NCBI GenBank assembly: GCA_022722495.1
Contig: JAIJLI010000138.1
Location: forward strand, 1 to 6,150
DNA from: Dialister sp.
Lineage (GTDB): Bacteria > Bacillota > Negativicutes > Veillonellales > Dialisteraceae
Length of the DNA: 6,150 bases
Direction of reading: 5' to 3'
Part shown: positions 1 through 6,150 of the stretch, piece by piece
Layout of the letters: every line of letters begins with the position of its first letter
Numbering within the stretch: the stretch's first letter is position 1
The notes under the pieces: model-generated
Database searches by the model: none
Seen by the model: only the letters and a program-made list of their open reading frames with translations
Told to the model about the DNA's origin: nothing
Position numbers and translations under genes: made by a program

Positions 1-299
1 TTGATGCGAAGAGCATCGATCCCCTGCTCCATCGCCGTGAGCGCAAGACGGTAGTCAAAATGAATGTCTGCGACCAGCGGTACATTCACTTTCGCACGAA
101 GCGCGCCCAGTGCTTCTGCTGCTTTCTTATCCGGCACTGCAACCCGGATGATATCTGCTCCCGCCTGATGCAGGGCCTGGATCTGCGCGGCAGCAGCGTC
201 CGTATCGAGCGGGCTGAACGTGCTCATCGACTGGATCGCAATGGGCGCACCCCCACCGATCTTGACACCGCCGACAACGACCTGTCTGGTATTTCCCAT
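1..299 (-). CDS. ispG: 4-hydroxy-3-methylbut-2-enyl diphosphate synthase, N-terminal part (truncated by window edge)
   Basis: IspG (GcpE) converts methylerythritol cyclodiphosphate to HMBPP, the penultimate step of the MEP isoprenoid pathway, using a [4Fe-4S] cluster and reduced ferredoxin or flavodoxin in the cytoplasm. Only the first 99 codons are here. They begin MGNTRQVVVGGVKIGG and carry the family blocks AIQSMS (residues 21-26), the AGADIIRVAVPD strand (46-57) and PLVADIHFDYRLAL (74-87) of the TIM-barrel domain. The last two bases (AA) fit the Asn of the family's RIN motif. The cluster-binding cysteines lie in the C-terminal domain, outside the window. ATG at 299 is the first start and has AGGAGA 5 nt upstream. 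The gene lies 165 bp downstream of rseP on the same strand, so it may be co-transcribed or have its own promoter. Identification is firm; the integrity of the rest cannot be judged. Confidence 0.95.
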   Translation of the reverse strand, partial: MGNTRQVVVGGVKIGGGAPIAIQSMSTFSPLDTDAAAAQIQALHQAGADIIRVAVPDKKAAEALGALRAKVNVPLVADIHFDYRLALTAMEQGIDALRI

Positions 300-304
300 T
301 TGAA

Positions 305-310
305 TCTCCT
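305..310 (-). promoter_or_regulatory. Ribosome binding site of ispG
   Basis: AGGAGA on the minus strand, 5 nt before ATG at 299. It fixes the start of the partial ispG gene. Confidence 0.75.
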
Positions 311-329
311 TTTCGTAGTGGTTTACATG

Positions 330-362
330 AATATATGGTTTAGAGTCAGGTTTGCCTTTCAA
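330..362 (-). promoter_or_regulatory. Weak promoter-like sequence upstream of ispG
   Basis: Minus strand TTGAAA (357-362) resembles a -35 box. CATATA (332-337, 19-bp spacer) and TATATT (330-335, 21-bp spacer) resemble a -10 box, but the spacing is longer than the preferred 17 bp. This is a tentative candidate only; ispG could equally be read through from rseP. Confidence 0.2.
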
Positions 363-373
363 AAACGGTCCTG

Positions 374-439
374 TCTTATCAGCGACGATTGGAATGAGAA
401 TCGTCCGTATAGGTTCAATGGAGAAGACTGACGATAAGA
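374..439. repeat. Two inverted repeats in the rseP-ispG spacer
   Basis: GACGATT (384-390) and AATCGTC (399-405) form a perfect 7-bp inverted repeat around an 8-base loop. TCTTATC (374-380) and GATAAGA (433-439) form a second perfect 7-bp pair enclosing the first. Transcribed from the minus strand, these could fold into a nested stem in the leader of ispG. No T tract follows, so this is not a standard intrinsic terminator. The rest of the 300-464 spacer shows nothing gene-like. Confidence 0.45.
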
Positions 440-464
440 ACATATCCCTCTGAACCCGCTTTTC

Positions 465-1487
465 TTACATCAGCGCGCTGATATCATGGAAGAGTGCATA
501 GAAGAAAAGCGCACCCAGTATGGCGATCCCGACCGATTGAATATAAATCAGTGCTTTCTCCGGCAGCTGCCGCCCGAGAATGGCTTCCAAAAGAATAAGG
601 ATCAAATGTCCGCCATCAAGAAGCGGGACGGGTAGTATATTGAGAAGTCCCAGATTCAGACTGAGAAGGGCGATAAACATGAAGAGCGGCATGACCCCGT
701 AAGATGCCACCTCCCCTGACATGCGCGCGATTCCGATCGGACCTGATACTTCCGCACGCCCCGTGCCCGTCACCATATCATAAAGCCCCGCCGTCATCAT
801 ATGCAGCAGATCAGCGGCGCGTCCAAACCCCATGGCAATGGCTTCTGTCATCGTGGTTTCATGATGTTCGACATAAGGCGTGATCCCCATGATGGCACGG
901 CCATCGGGCTGCACCTCAGGGATGATCGTCACCTGTCTCGTCCTACCTTCGTGCTCGATTTCCATGGAAACGATCCGATTTCCCTTATCCTTCAGCGATT
1001 CTCCGATATCCGTCCAATTCACCATAGCCTTACCATCAATAGAAAGGATGGTATCTCCAGGCGAAAGATGCTGCTTCTCTGCCGAACTTCCAGCAAGTAC
1101 GGTACCGACTTGGGGTAAATTCGGGAAAGTATTATAACCTTCGATCTTGAAGGCGGAGATGAAGATCAAAAGGGCGAGAAGAACATTGAAGAGTGCGCCC
1201 CCCACGATGACAAGCAGCTTTGCCCATGTCGGGCGCTGGTTGAAAGCGCGTGGGTCATCCTTATTCTGATCATCCATGCCGGCGATCTTATTGAATCCCC
1301 CCAGCGGGATGAGACGAAGGGAATAGAGCGTCTCTCCCCATTTCTTCGAAACGATCACAGGGCCGAAACCGACAGCAAACTCTATGACCTTCATCCCGGT
1401 CCACTTCGCCATGAGGAAGTGTCCGCCCTCATGGACGATGACAACGACGGCAAAGACAAAGATCGGAGCCAGTATCGATAAAATCAT
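465..1487 (-). CDS. rseP: Site-2 intramembrane zinc metalloprotease (M50 family, RseP/RasP type)
   Basis: RseP cuts transmembrane segments of anti-sigma factors, and in several bacteria remnant signal peptides, inside the cytoplasmic membrane. With the start used here the protein has 340 residues. The first membrane segment carries the zinc motif HEGGH (19-23, catalytic Glu20), followed by GFGP (40-43) and PLGGF (61-65). A second membrane segment spans about 90-112. One PDZ domain covers about 121-192, as in Gram-positive RasP and unlike the two of E. coli RseP. The third zinc ligand, Asp291, lies in PVPLLDGG (286-293), and a last membrane segment is at about 312-333. The start is placed at ATG 1487 because GAGGA lies 7 nt upstream and the codon overlaps the dxr stop as ATGA. 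The ATG at 1493 (two residues longer) would leave only 1 nt after GAGGA. HEGGH instead of the commoner HELGH keeps all catalytic residues. No sigma or anti-sigma gene is nearby, so the substrate is unknown. Confidence 0.95.
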   Translation of the reverse strand: MILSILAPIFVFAVVVIVHEGGHFLMAKWTGMKVIEFAVGFGPVIVSKKWGETLYSLRLIPLGGFNKIAGMDDQNKDDPRAFNQRPTWAKLLVIVGGALFNVLLALLIFISAFKIEGYNTFPNLPQVGTVLAGSSAEKQHLSPGDTILSIDGKAMVNWTDIGESLKDKGNRIVSMEIEHEGRTRQVTIIPEVQPDGRAIMGITPYVEHHETTMTEAIAMGFGRAADLLHMMTAGLYDMVTGTGRAEVSGPIGIARMSGEVASYGVMPLFMFIALLSLNLGLLNILPVPLLDGGHLILILLEAILGRQLPEKALIYIQSVGIAILGALFFYALFHDISALM

Positions 1488-2644
1488 AGGCATTTCCTCG
1501 AAATGAATGCATCCGCCAGCGCGCGCGCCTTGCGGTCCGATGAGAGTACGCTTTCATAGGAAACGACAGGCTCTGCGCTCCAGTGTGAGAGGGTATCTTC
1601 CACCACATCAAAAATGGAAAGGAAGGAAATCTTCCCGGCAATGAAGGCGCGAATGGCTTCTTCATTGGACGCATTGAAAGCGACACCGCCGTCTCCCCCC
1701 ATTTCTCCCGCTTCGTAAGCCAGCTTCAGCGAACGGAAAACTTTCATGTCAGGTTTCGCGATCAGGATCTGCGCGATTTCACTCCAGTCCACGAAAGCAT
1801 GCGACGGCGAAGGCAGGCGGTCCGGATACGTCAGGGCGAACTGGATCGGAAGACGCATATCCGGCAAACCGATCTGTGCCATGATGGTACCATCGACATA
1901 CTCGACCATCGAGTGGATCAGGCTCTGCGGCTGAACAATGACTTCAATATCCTGATAGTCTACGCCGAAGAGCCAGTGAGCCTCTATGACCTCAAGCCCT
2001 TTGTTAAACATGGTCGCAGAATCAAGCGTCACTTTCATCCCCATGTTCCATGTCGGGTGCTTCATGGCATCTGCGACCGTCACCTGCGCGAGCTCTTCTC
2101 TTGTCCTGCCGCGGAAAGGACCGCCAGAAGCCGTGAGAAGGATTTTATGGATGCCTTTTTGATCCTGCCCGATCATACTCTGGAAGATGGCAGAATGTTC
2201 ACTGTCCACCGGACGGATCAGCGTATGATGCTTTTTCGCTTCCTCAAGAACGAGCGCACCACCTGCGACCAGCGTCTCTTTGTTTGCAAGAGCCAGCTCC
2301 TTCCCCGCGCGAATCGCTTCCAGCGTCGGAAGAAGTCCTGTAATGCCGACGACTGCTACAAGGACAAGGTCGACATCATCTCGCTTCACGACCTCAGAAA
2401 GAGCTGCCTCGCCGATCAGCACATCCGCATCGCCATCATAGGTTTCCAAAAATTTCTTCCCCGCTTCCTCATCCGTGATGACGATGGCATGCGGATGAAA
2501 TTCAGCGGCCTGTTCACGTAATTTGTCGATGCTTTTATGCGCCGCGATGACGGACGCATGAAAAAGATCCGAATGGAGCCGGATCACGTCCATTGTCTGG
2601 GTTCCGATGGAACCCGTACTGCCTAATACAGCGATTTCTTTCAT
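1484..2644 (-). CDS. dxr: 1-deoxy-D-xylulose 5-phosphate reductoisomerase
   Basis: Dxr (IspC) rearranges and reduces DXP to 2-C-methyl-D-erythritol 4-phosphate with NADPH and a divalent metal, the committed step of the MEP pathway and the target of fosmidomycin. The product has 386 residues, normal for the family. The NADPH-binding Rossmann loop is GSTGSIG (8-14). ALANKETLVAGG (118-129) is the family block. The metal ligands are Asp147 and Glu149 in PVDSEH, and Glu218 in NKGLE. The substrate loop is ASGGPF (172-177), followed by HPTWNMG (196-202). The C-terminal helical block has FNASNEEAI (323-331). An open frame continues upstream to ATG 2722, but ATG 2644 has AAGGAG 6 nt away and begins directly with the conserved strand MKEIAVLG, while the extra 26 residues match nothing in the family. 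The stop overlaps the rseP start. cdsA lies 150 bp upstream. Confidence 0.97.
   Translation of the reverse strand: MKEIAVLGSTGSIGTQTMDVIRLHSDLFHASVIAAHKSIDKLREQAAEFHPHAIVITDEEAGKKFLETYDGDADVLIGEAALSEVVKRDDVDLVLVAVVGITGLLPTLEAIRAGKELALANKETLVAGGALVLEEAKKHHTLIRPVDSEHSAIFQSMIGQDQKGIHKILLTASGGPFRGRTREELAQVTVADAMKHPTWNMGMKVTLDSATMFNKGLEVIEAHWLFGVDYQDIEVIVQPQSLIHSMVEYVDGTIMAQIGLPDMRLPIQFALTYPDRLPSPSHAFVDWSEIAQILIAKPDMKVFRSLKLAYEAGEMGGDGGVAFNASNEEAIRAFIAGKISFLSIFDVVEDTLSHWSAEPVVSYESVLSSDRKARALADAFISRKCL
1495..1499 (-). promoter_or_regulatory. Ribosome binding site deciding the rseP start
   Basis: GAGGA on the minus strand, inside the last codons of dxr. It is 7 nt from ATG at 1487 but only 1 nt from the upstream ATG at 1493, which favours the shorter start. 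Confidence 0.65.
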
Positions 2645-2650
2645 AGAAGA

Positions 2651-2656
2651 CTCCTT
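2651..2656 (-). promoter_or_regulatory. Ribosome binding site deciding the dxr start
   Basis: AAGGAG on the minus strand, 6 nt before ATG at 2644. It supports that start over the in-frame ATG at 2722. Confidence 0.8.
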
Positions 2657-2673
2657 TCGGGGGAATATGAGTG

Positions 2674-2686
2674 ACAGTTTGACTGT
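2674..2686. repeat. Short inverted repeat upstream of dxr
   Basis: ACAGT and ACTGT separated by three bases, ending about 30 nt before the dxr start. The stem is 5 bp and no T tract follows, so it is neither a convincing terminator nor clearly functional; it may be an operator-like site or chance. Confidence 0.25.
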
Positions 2687-2696
2687 GGAGCAGAAG

Positions 2697-2716
2697 TGAG
2701 ACTGGAAGACTTTAGA
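2697..2716. repeat. Spacer repeat related to the one upstream of pyrH
   Basis: Within the 150-bp cdsA-dxr spacer, GAGACTGGAAGACTTTAGA (2698-2716) resembles 6065-6082 upstream of pyrH: both have GAGACT, three or four variable bases, then GACTTTAGA. The remainder of the 2645-2794 spacer shows no gene, terminator or convincing promoter. Confidence 0.4.
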
Positions 2717-2794
2717 AATCAAAGCCAGAGGGACTTACCATCTCTACGTCTCCCATTGATAACCAGCGCGCAATACCGCATCTTCATTTCTCAT

Positions 2795-3604
2795 TCATCT
2801 CAGCAGTGCAAGCACCGCGACAAGGCTCGGTGCCACAAAGAGAAGGCTGTCGAAACGGTCCATCATCCCGCCATGCCCCGGTAGAATATTTCCAGAGTCT
2901 TTGATATCACAGGCGCGCTTTACATAGGACTCGAAGAGATCCCCCATGGGCGCCATGATCGCCGCCATGACGGAAAGGATGCATCCTTCCAAAAGATCAA
3001 AACCCGCACAGAAGGAAACAAGGACACCGAGAATGACGCAGCCGACTGCGCCGCCGACAAGACCTTCGACCGTTTTATTCGGGCTGATATGAGGCGCCAT
3101 TTTATGACGACCGCAGGCCTTTCCCGTCAGGTAAGCGAAAGAATCACTCGCCCAGGTACAAATGAGTGCGAGAAGAATGAGGAAAATCCCCGGCTCGATG
3201 GAAACTGCCACCAGCGAGAGCAGCTCATGACTGCCGCGAAGGAGCGCCAGACTGCCGAAGCCAACGCCAAAATAGACGGCACCGAAAGCAGAATAAATAA
3301 GCCCGGTCATATTTTCCTTCTTAATGCCCAGAATCAGGTAGAGAAGCAGTACAAAGGCAAGAAAAATCGCAGCCAGAAAAACCTTCAGAGAATAGGATCC
3401 CGAAGCAAGTACCATGACGGCCGTCGCAGCAGCCGTTGATTTCAGATAGATCGATACGCCGAAATGCTTCAGCATCTTATCATATTCAAGAAGGGCCAGC
3501 AGCGAGACGAGGAAAATGGCTCCCGTCAGAAACCAACCTCCCAGATATACCAGCCCAAGGACAGCGATGATACCGATGATCGCTGTGATCACACGCACTT
3601 TCAT
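2795..3604 (-). CDS. cdsA: Phosphatidate cytidylyltransferase (CDP-diacylglycerol synthase)
   Basis: CdsA is an integral membrane enzyme that joins phosphatidic acid and CTP into CDP-diacylglycerol, the precursor of phosphatidylglycerol, phosphatidylserine and cardiolipin. The 269-residue protein is typical in length and almost wholly hydrophobic, with about eight predicted membrane segments beginning at residues 5-20. Its C-terminal part holds the family signature at 226-252: Ser226, the KR pair at 229-230, Lys235-Asp236, LPGHGG (241-246) and DRFD (249-252), all intact. CTWASDSFAYLTG (149-161) and the SPNKTVEG block (174-181) are the other conserved polar motifs, and Asp222 follows in MGDLFES. 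ATG 3604 overlaps the uppS stop as ATGA and has GGAGG 7 nt upstream inside uppS, so translation is probably coupled. Identification is secure. Confidence 0.97.
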   Translation of the reverse strand: MKVRVITAIIGIIAVLGLVYLGGWFLTGAIFLVSLLALLEYDKMLKHFGVSIYLKSTAAATAVMVLASGSYSLKVFLAAIFLAFVLLLYLILGIKKENMTGLIYSAFGAVYFGVGFGSLALLRGSHELLSLVAVSIEPGIFLILLALICTWASDSFAYLTGKACGRHKMAPHISPNKTVEGLVGGAVGCVILGVLVSFCAGFDLLEGCILSVMAAIMAPMGDLFESYVKRACDIKDSGNILPGHGGMMDRFDSLLFVAPSLVAVLALLR

Positions 3605-4326
3605 TTTTTATCCTCCGTGAGCCCGCCGAAGCGACGGTCTCTTCCGGTAAACCAGTCGATCGCTTTCGAAAGCTCCTCCTCGGTGAAATCAGGCCACAGG
3701 ACAGGCGTAAAGTATAGCTCCCCATAGGAGATCTGCCAGAGAAGGAAATTCGAAATGCGTGACTCTCCGCCCGTACGGATCATGAGATCCACATCCTGGG
3801 CATCCGATGGATAGAGATGGGCAGAAATCGTTTCTTCCGTAATGGATTCCGCATCTAGAGAGCCGCTCTTCACTTCGCGTGCGATCTGCTGCACCGCCTG
3901 CACGATCTCCATGCGTCCGCCATAGTTGATGGCCACATTCAGGACCATGCCGTCACACTTCGCGGTATCTTTTTCGCAGGCTGCGATCTCCTTGCGAAGA
4001 TCATCCGACAATGCTGACGGTTCGCCCACGATGTGTACCTGCACATTATCCTCCACCAGCTCACGCAGCTGACTGATCAGGTAGCTCTTGAAAAGCTTCA
4101 TCAGGAAACGGACTTCGATGGGCGGACGCTTCCAGTTCTCTGTGGAGAATGCATAGAGCGTCAGCACTTTCACTCCTATATGACCCGCCGCGCGGACGAT
4201 GGTTTTCACGTTTGCCGCGCCGACCTGATGACCATAGGTTCTCTCTCTTCCTCTTTCTTTCGCCCAGCGGCCATTCCCATCAAGAATGATGGCCACATGC
4301 TCAGGAAATGATTTTTTATCAGACAT
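3601..4326 (-). CDS. uppS: Undecaprenyl diphosphate synthase (cis-prenyltransferase)
   Basis: UppS condenses isopentenyl diphosphate units in cis onto farnesyl diphosphate to give C55 undecaprenyl diphosphate, the lipid carrier for peptidoglycan and other surface polymers. The 241-residue product has the normal length. It carries the diphosphate-binding motif ILDGNGRWA (14-22) with catalytic Asp16, GH at 32-33, YAFSTENWKRP (58-68), and the C-terminal IRTGGESRISNFLLWQ (183-198) with the following YGELYF (201-206). RTGGE replaces the common RTSGE, a mild variation that leaves the arginines and glutamates in place. ATG 4326 has GGGAG 9 nt upstream. The stop overlaps cdsA by ATGA. uppS is separated from the small upstream gene by a 140-bp spacer. 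It uses the product of the pathway that dxr and ispG feed, which explains the grouping. Confidence 0.97.
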   Translation of the reverse strand: MSDKKSFPEHVAIILDGNGRWAKERGRERTYGHQVGAANVKTIVRAAGHIGVKVLTLYAFSTENWKRPPIEVRFLMKLFKSYLISQLRELVEDNVQVHIVGEPSALSDDLRKEIAACEKDTAKCDGMVLNVAINYGGRMEIVQAVQQIAREVKSGSLDAESITEETISAHLYPSDAQDVDLMIRTGGESRISNFLLWQISYGELYFTPVLWPDFTEEELSKAIDWFTGRDRRFGGLTEDKK

Positions 4327-4408
4327 AAATGGAATCTCCCATAATCAAAATAGGATGGAGTTTGGATAGTTTAAGGCTTCGTGGTTCAAGGTTAGCCCGT
4401 GGGACGTG

Positions 4409-4461
4409 CCGCCCTTCAATTATGTTTAAAAGCTCTGCTCAAATGAGGAATGAAGGGGCGG
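4409..4461. repeat. Long-loop inverted repeat between the small gene and uppS
   Basis: CCGCCCTTCA (4409-4418) pairs with TGAAGGGGCGG (4451-4461), leaving one bulged base: 10 pairs around a 32-base AT-rich loop. It begins just after the stop codon of the 73-codon gene. On the minus strand no T run follows, so if it ends transcripts it would not be by the usual intrinsic mechanism; an mRNA-stabilising or processing stem is another possibility. The rest of the spacer (4327-4408) shows only the uppS ribosome binding site and a weak TTAAAC/TATTTT promoter-like pair. Confidence 0.45.
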
Positions 4462-4466
4462 GAAGA

Positions 4467-4688
4467 TTATTCTCGCCGCCTCATGACTTTTTCCACACTC
4501 TCACTATATTTCATCCGAGGCATGATGACAGCCTTTTCTCCCACACGAACGAGATAGAGCGCCGCCTCTTCCAGCGTACCTTCCCGCCCATGAGTGAAAG
4601 AAATCGTACCACTCGGATACGATTTCTCTACACACTGTCTCAATTTTTCAGTAAACGGCTGTCCTGCAAAAAGAACATCCTCACTCAT
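4467..4688 (-). CDS. Small protein of unknown function, coupled to frr
   Basis: I do not recognise this 73-residue product. It starts MSEDVLFAGQPFTEKL and ends in a basic RRRE tail. There is no signal peptide or membrane segment. The pattern suggests a compact alpha/beta fold: a helix at about 12-23, a strand at 27-32, a helix at 38-45 (TLEEAALY), a strand at 51-56 (EKAVIM), then a final helix. It has one cysteine (Cys19). Reality is supported by ATG 4688 overlapping the frr stop as ATGA, a possible weak site AAAGAGA about 10 nt upstream, balanced protein-like composition, and its place in a tightly packed operon. A role tied to ribosome recycling or to the lipid genes is conceivable from position only. 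The opposite strand is also open here, but as a shadow with low-complexity composition. Confidence 0.75.
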   Translation of the reverse strand: MSEDVLFAGQPFTEKLRQCVEKSYPSGTISFTHGREGTLEEAALYLVRVGEKAVIMPRMKYSESVEKVMRRRE

Positions 4689-5242
4689 ACAGACATGATC
4701 TCTTTAATTTTCTTTTCAGTGGCAGCTTCCAGCTCTTTGATTTTCTTGTCCGTCAGCTTCTGGACTTTATCTTCAGTTTCTTTGATGACATCCTTGGAAA
4801 CATCGCTGTTCTTTGCTTCCTTTTTCAAGAAATCATTACCATCACGACGAATATTTCTGATAGCGACCTTGCCCTCTTCCGCTTTCTTATTGACAACCTT
4901 GACAAGCTCCTTGCGGCGGTCTTCGGTCAGCTGCGGGATGGCCATACGGATCAGGTTGCCATCATTCATCGGTACGAGGCCGAGGTCAGACTGTAGGATG
5001 GCTTTTTCGATATCTTTCAGAAGCCCCTTGTCCCATGGCTGGACAACGAGCAGACGAGCTTCCGGTACAGTCACAGAAGCGACCTGAGTCACCGGAGTAC
5101 GGCTGCCATAATAGTCGACAAATACGCGATCGAGCAGGCTGGCATTCGCCTGACCTGTACGGATGCTGGTAAATTCATTCTTGAGAGCAACGATAGACTT
5201 ATCCATCTTGTCAGACAGTTTCTTCAGTTCTTCTTCGTACAT
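4685..5242 (-). CDS. frr: Ribosome recycling factor
   Basis: RRF splits post-termination ribosomes together with EF-G, freeing mRNA, tRNA and subunits. The 185-residue length matches the family exactly. Domain I forms a three-helix bundle (about 1-29 and 105-185). Domain II is the beta insert (about 30-104), with RTGQANASLLDRV (28-40), the DYYGSRTPVTQVAS segment (43-56) and LLVVQPWD (64-71). PMNDGNLIRMAIPQLTEDRR (91-110) and VAIRNIRRD (126-134) are the signature blocks; Arg132 matches the arginine essential in E. coli. ATG 5242 lies 2 bp after the pyrH stop and has AAGGGA 7 nt upstream inside pyrH, so the two are co-transcribed. The lysine-rich C-terminal helix explains the long antisense open frame on the plus strand. 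Identification is secure. Confidence 0.98.
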   Translation of the reverse strand: MYEEELKKLSDKMDKSIVALKNEFTSIRTGQANASLLDRVFVDYYGSRTPVTQVASVTVPEARLLVVQPWDKGLLKDIEKAILQSDLGLVPMNDGNLIRMAIPQLTEDRRKELVKVVNKKAEEGKVAIRNIRRDGNDFLKKEAKNSDVSKDVIKETEDKVQKLTDKKIKELEAATEKKIKEIMSV

Positions 5243-5244
5243 GA

Positions 5245-5991
<747 letters not shown>

Positions 5992-6010
5992 TCAGTGATA
6001 CATCTTTATT

Positions 6011-6040
6011 ATTATATAGTATTTCAGAAATAGCTGCCAT
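6011..6040 (-). promoter_or_regulatory. Probable promoter of pyrH
   Basis: The minus strand has a perfect -10 box TATAAT (6011-6016) and a partial -35 box ATGGCA (6035-6040, 4 of 6 matching TTGACA) with an 18-bp spacer. Transcription would start near 6004, giving a leader of about 30 nt before pyrH. The AT-rich setting makes a chance TATAAT possible, but position and orientation are right. Confidence 0.5.
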
Positions 6041-6066
6041 AAGAATTTTGAGAGATGGACCTTGGA

Positions 6067-6101
6067 GACTACAGACTTTAGACTTTAGACATCCGACTTC
6101 T
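6067..6101. repeat. Degenerate 7-bp tandem repeat (GACNNNN) upstream of pyrH
   Basis: Five consecutive 7-bp units begin with GAC at 6067, 6074, 6081, 6088 and 6095. The second and third units are identical (GACTTTA), the others keep only GAC and a few more bases. A further GAC lies at 6058, 9 bp out of phase. The array sits 27 bp or more upstream of the putative -35 box. Similar bases recur in the cdsA-dxr spacer. Confidence 0.6.
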
Positions 6102-6129
6102 TCACTTCCAGTCGCCCATCCAATCCCTG

Positions 6130-6150
6130 AAAAAGGCCATAAAATAAGAG
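6130..6150 (-). terminator. Possible 3' half of a terminator from the upstream gene (cut by window edge)
   Basis: Read on the minus strand the window opens with an AT-rich arm ending in GGCC (6135-6138), followed directly by TTTTT (6130-6134). This looks like the descending arm and T tract of an intrinsic terminator whose ascending arm would lie beyond the right edge. The first arm cannot be seen, so this is an inference; it would separate pyrH from the gene before it, often tsf. Confidence 0.3.

Noticed and set aside
60..431. Plus-strand open frame of 123 codons opposite ispG and the ispG-rseP spacer
   Set aside because: It covers the antisense of a clear ispG N-terminus and has an unlikely Cys/Arg-rich composition.
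1799..2521. Plus-strand open frame of 240 codons opposite dxr
   Set aside because: It lies wholly within dxr on the other strand, is rich in Arg, His and Cys, and has no recognisable domain; it is a shadow.
2645..2722. N-terminal extension of dxr by 26 residues from ATG 2722
   Set aside because: No ribosome binding site is evident there, the residues are outside the conserved Rossmann start, and ATG 2644 has a strong AAGGAG site.
4401..4414. GC-rich bases before uppS considered as a terminator hairpin by themselves
   Set aside because: No stable self-complementary stem of useful length and no T tract on either strand.
4329..5087. Plus-strand open frame of 252 codons opposite the uppS spacer, the small gene and frr
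   Set aside because: Composition is low-complexity Ser/Leu/Phe where it mirrors the lysine-rich helices of frr; there is no recognisable domain, and the opposite-strand gene frr is certain.

Overview
This window is a housekeeping gene cluster with every gene on the minus strand, read from high to low coordinates: pyrH, frr, a small unknown gene, uppS, cdsA, dxr, rseP and the first 99 codons of ispG, which runs off the left edge. No tRNA, rRNA, insertion sequence, CRISPR array or phage gene was seen. The order uppS-cdsA-dxr-rseP is the one known from Bacillota; in E. coli, dxr sits before uppS. The protein sequences, the moderate GC content and ispG following rseP suggest Bacillota of the class Negativicutes, perhaps a Dialister or Megasphaera relative. 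That placement is an inference from memory and no search was run.

Layout, right to left. Positions 5974-6150 hold no gene: they contain what looks like the 3' half of a terminator at the extreme right edge, a degenerate 7-bp GAC repeat, and a probable promoter with a perfect TATAAT for pyrH. pyrH, frr and a 73-codon gene follow with a 2-bp gap and then an ATGA overlap. A 140-bp spacer with a long-loop inverted repeat precedes uppS and cdsA, which overlap by ATGA. A 150-bp spacer, carrying a sequence related to the repeat upstream of pyrH, precedes dxr and rseP, which overlap by ATGA if rseP starts at 1487 as its ribosome binding site suggests. A 165-bp spacer with two inverted repeats precedes ispG.

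How the genes work together. PyrH makes UDP for nucleotide supply and Frr recycles ribosomes. The rest serves the membrane: Dxr and IspG are the second and the penultimate steps of the MEP isoprenoid pathway, UppS turns the isoprenoid units into undecaprenyl diphosphate (the lipid carrier for peptidoglycan and other surface polymers), CdsA makes CDP-diacylglycerol for phospholipids, and RseP is an intramembrane protease of envelope stress signalling. The only protein without a recognised role is the 73-residue product between frr and uppS. The unusual material lies in the spacers rather than in a new multi-gene system; I see no evidence of an undescribed defence, mobile or biosynthetic system here.
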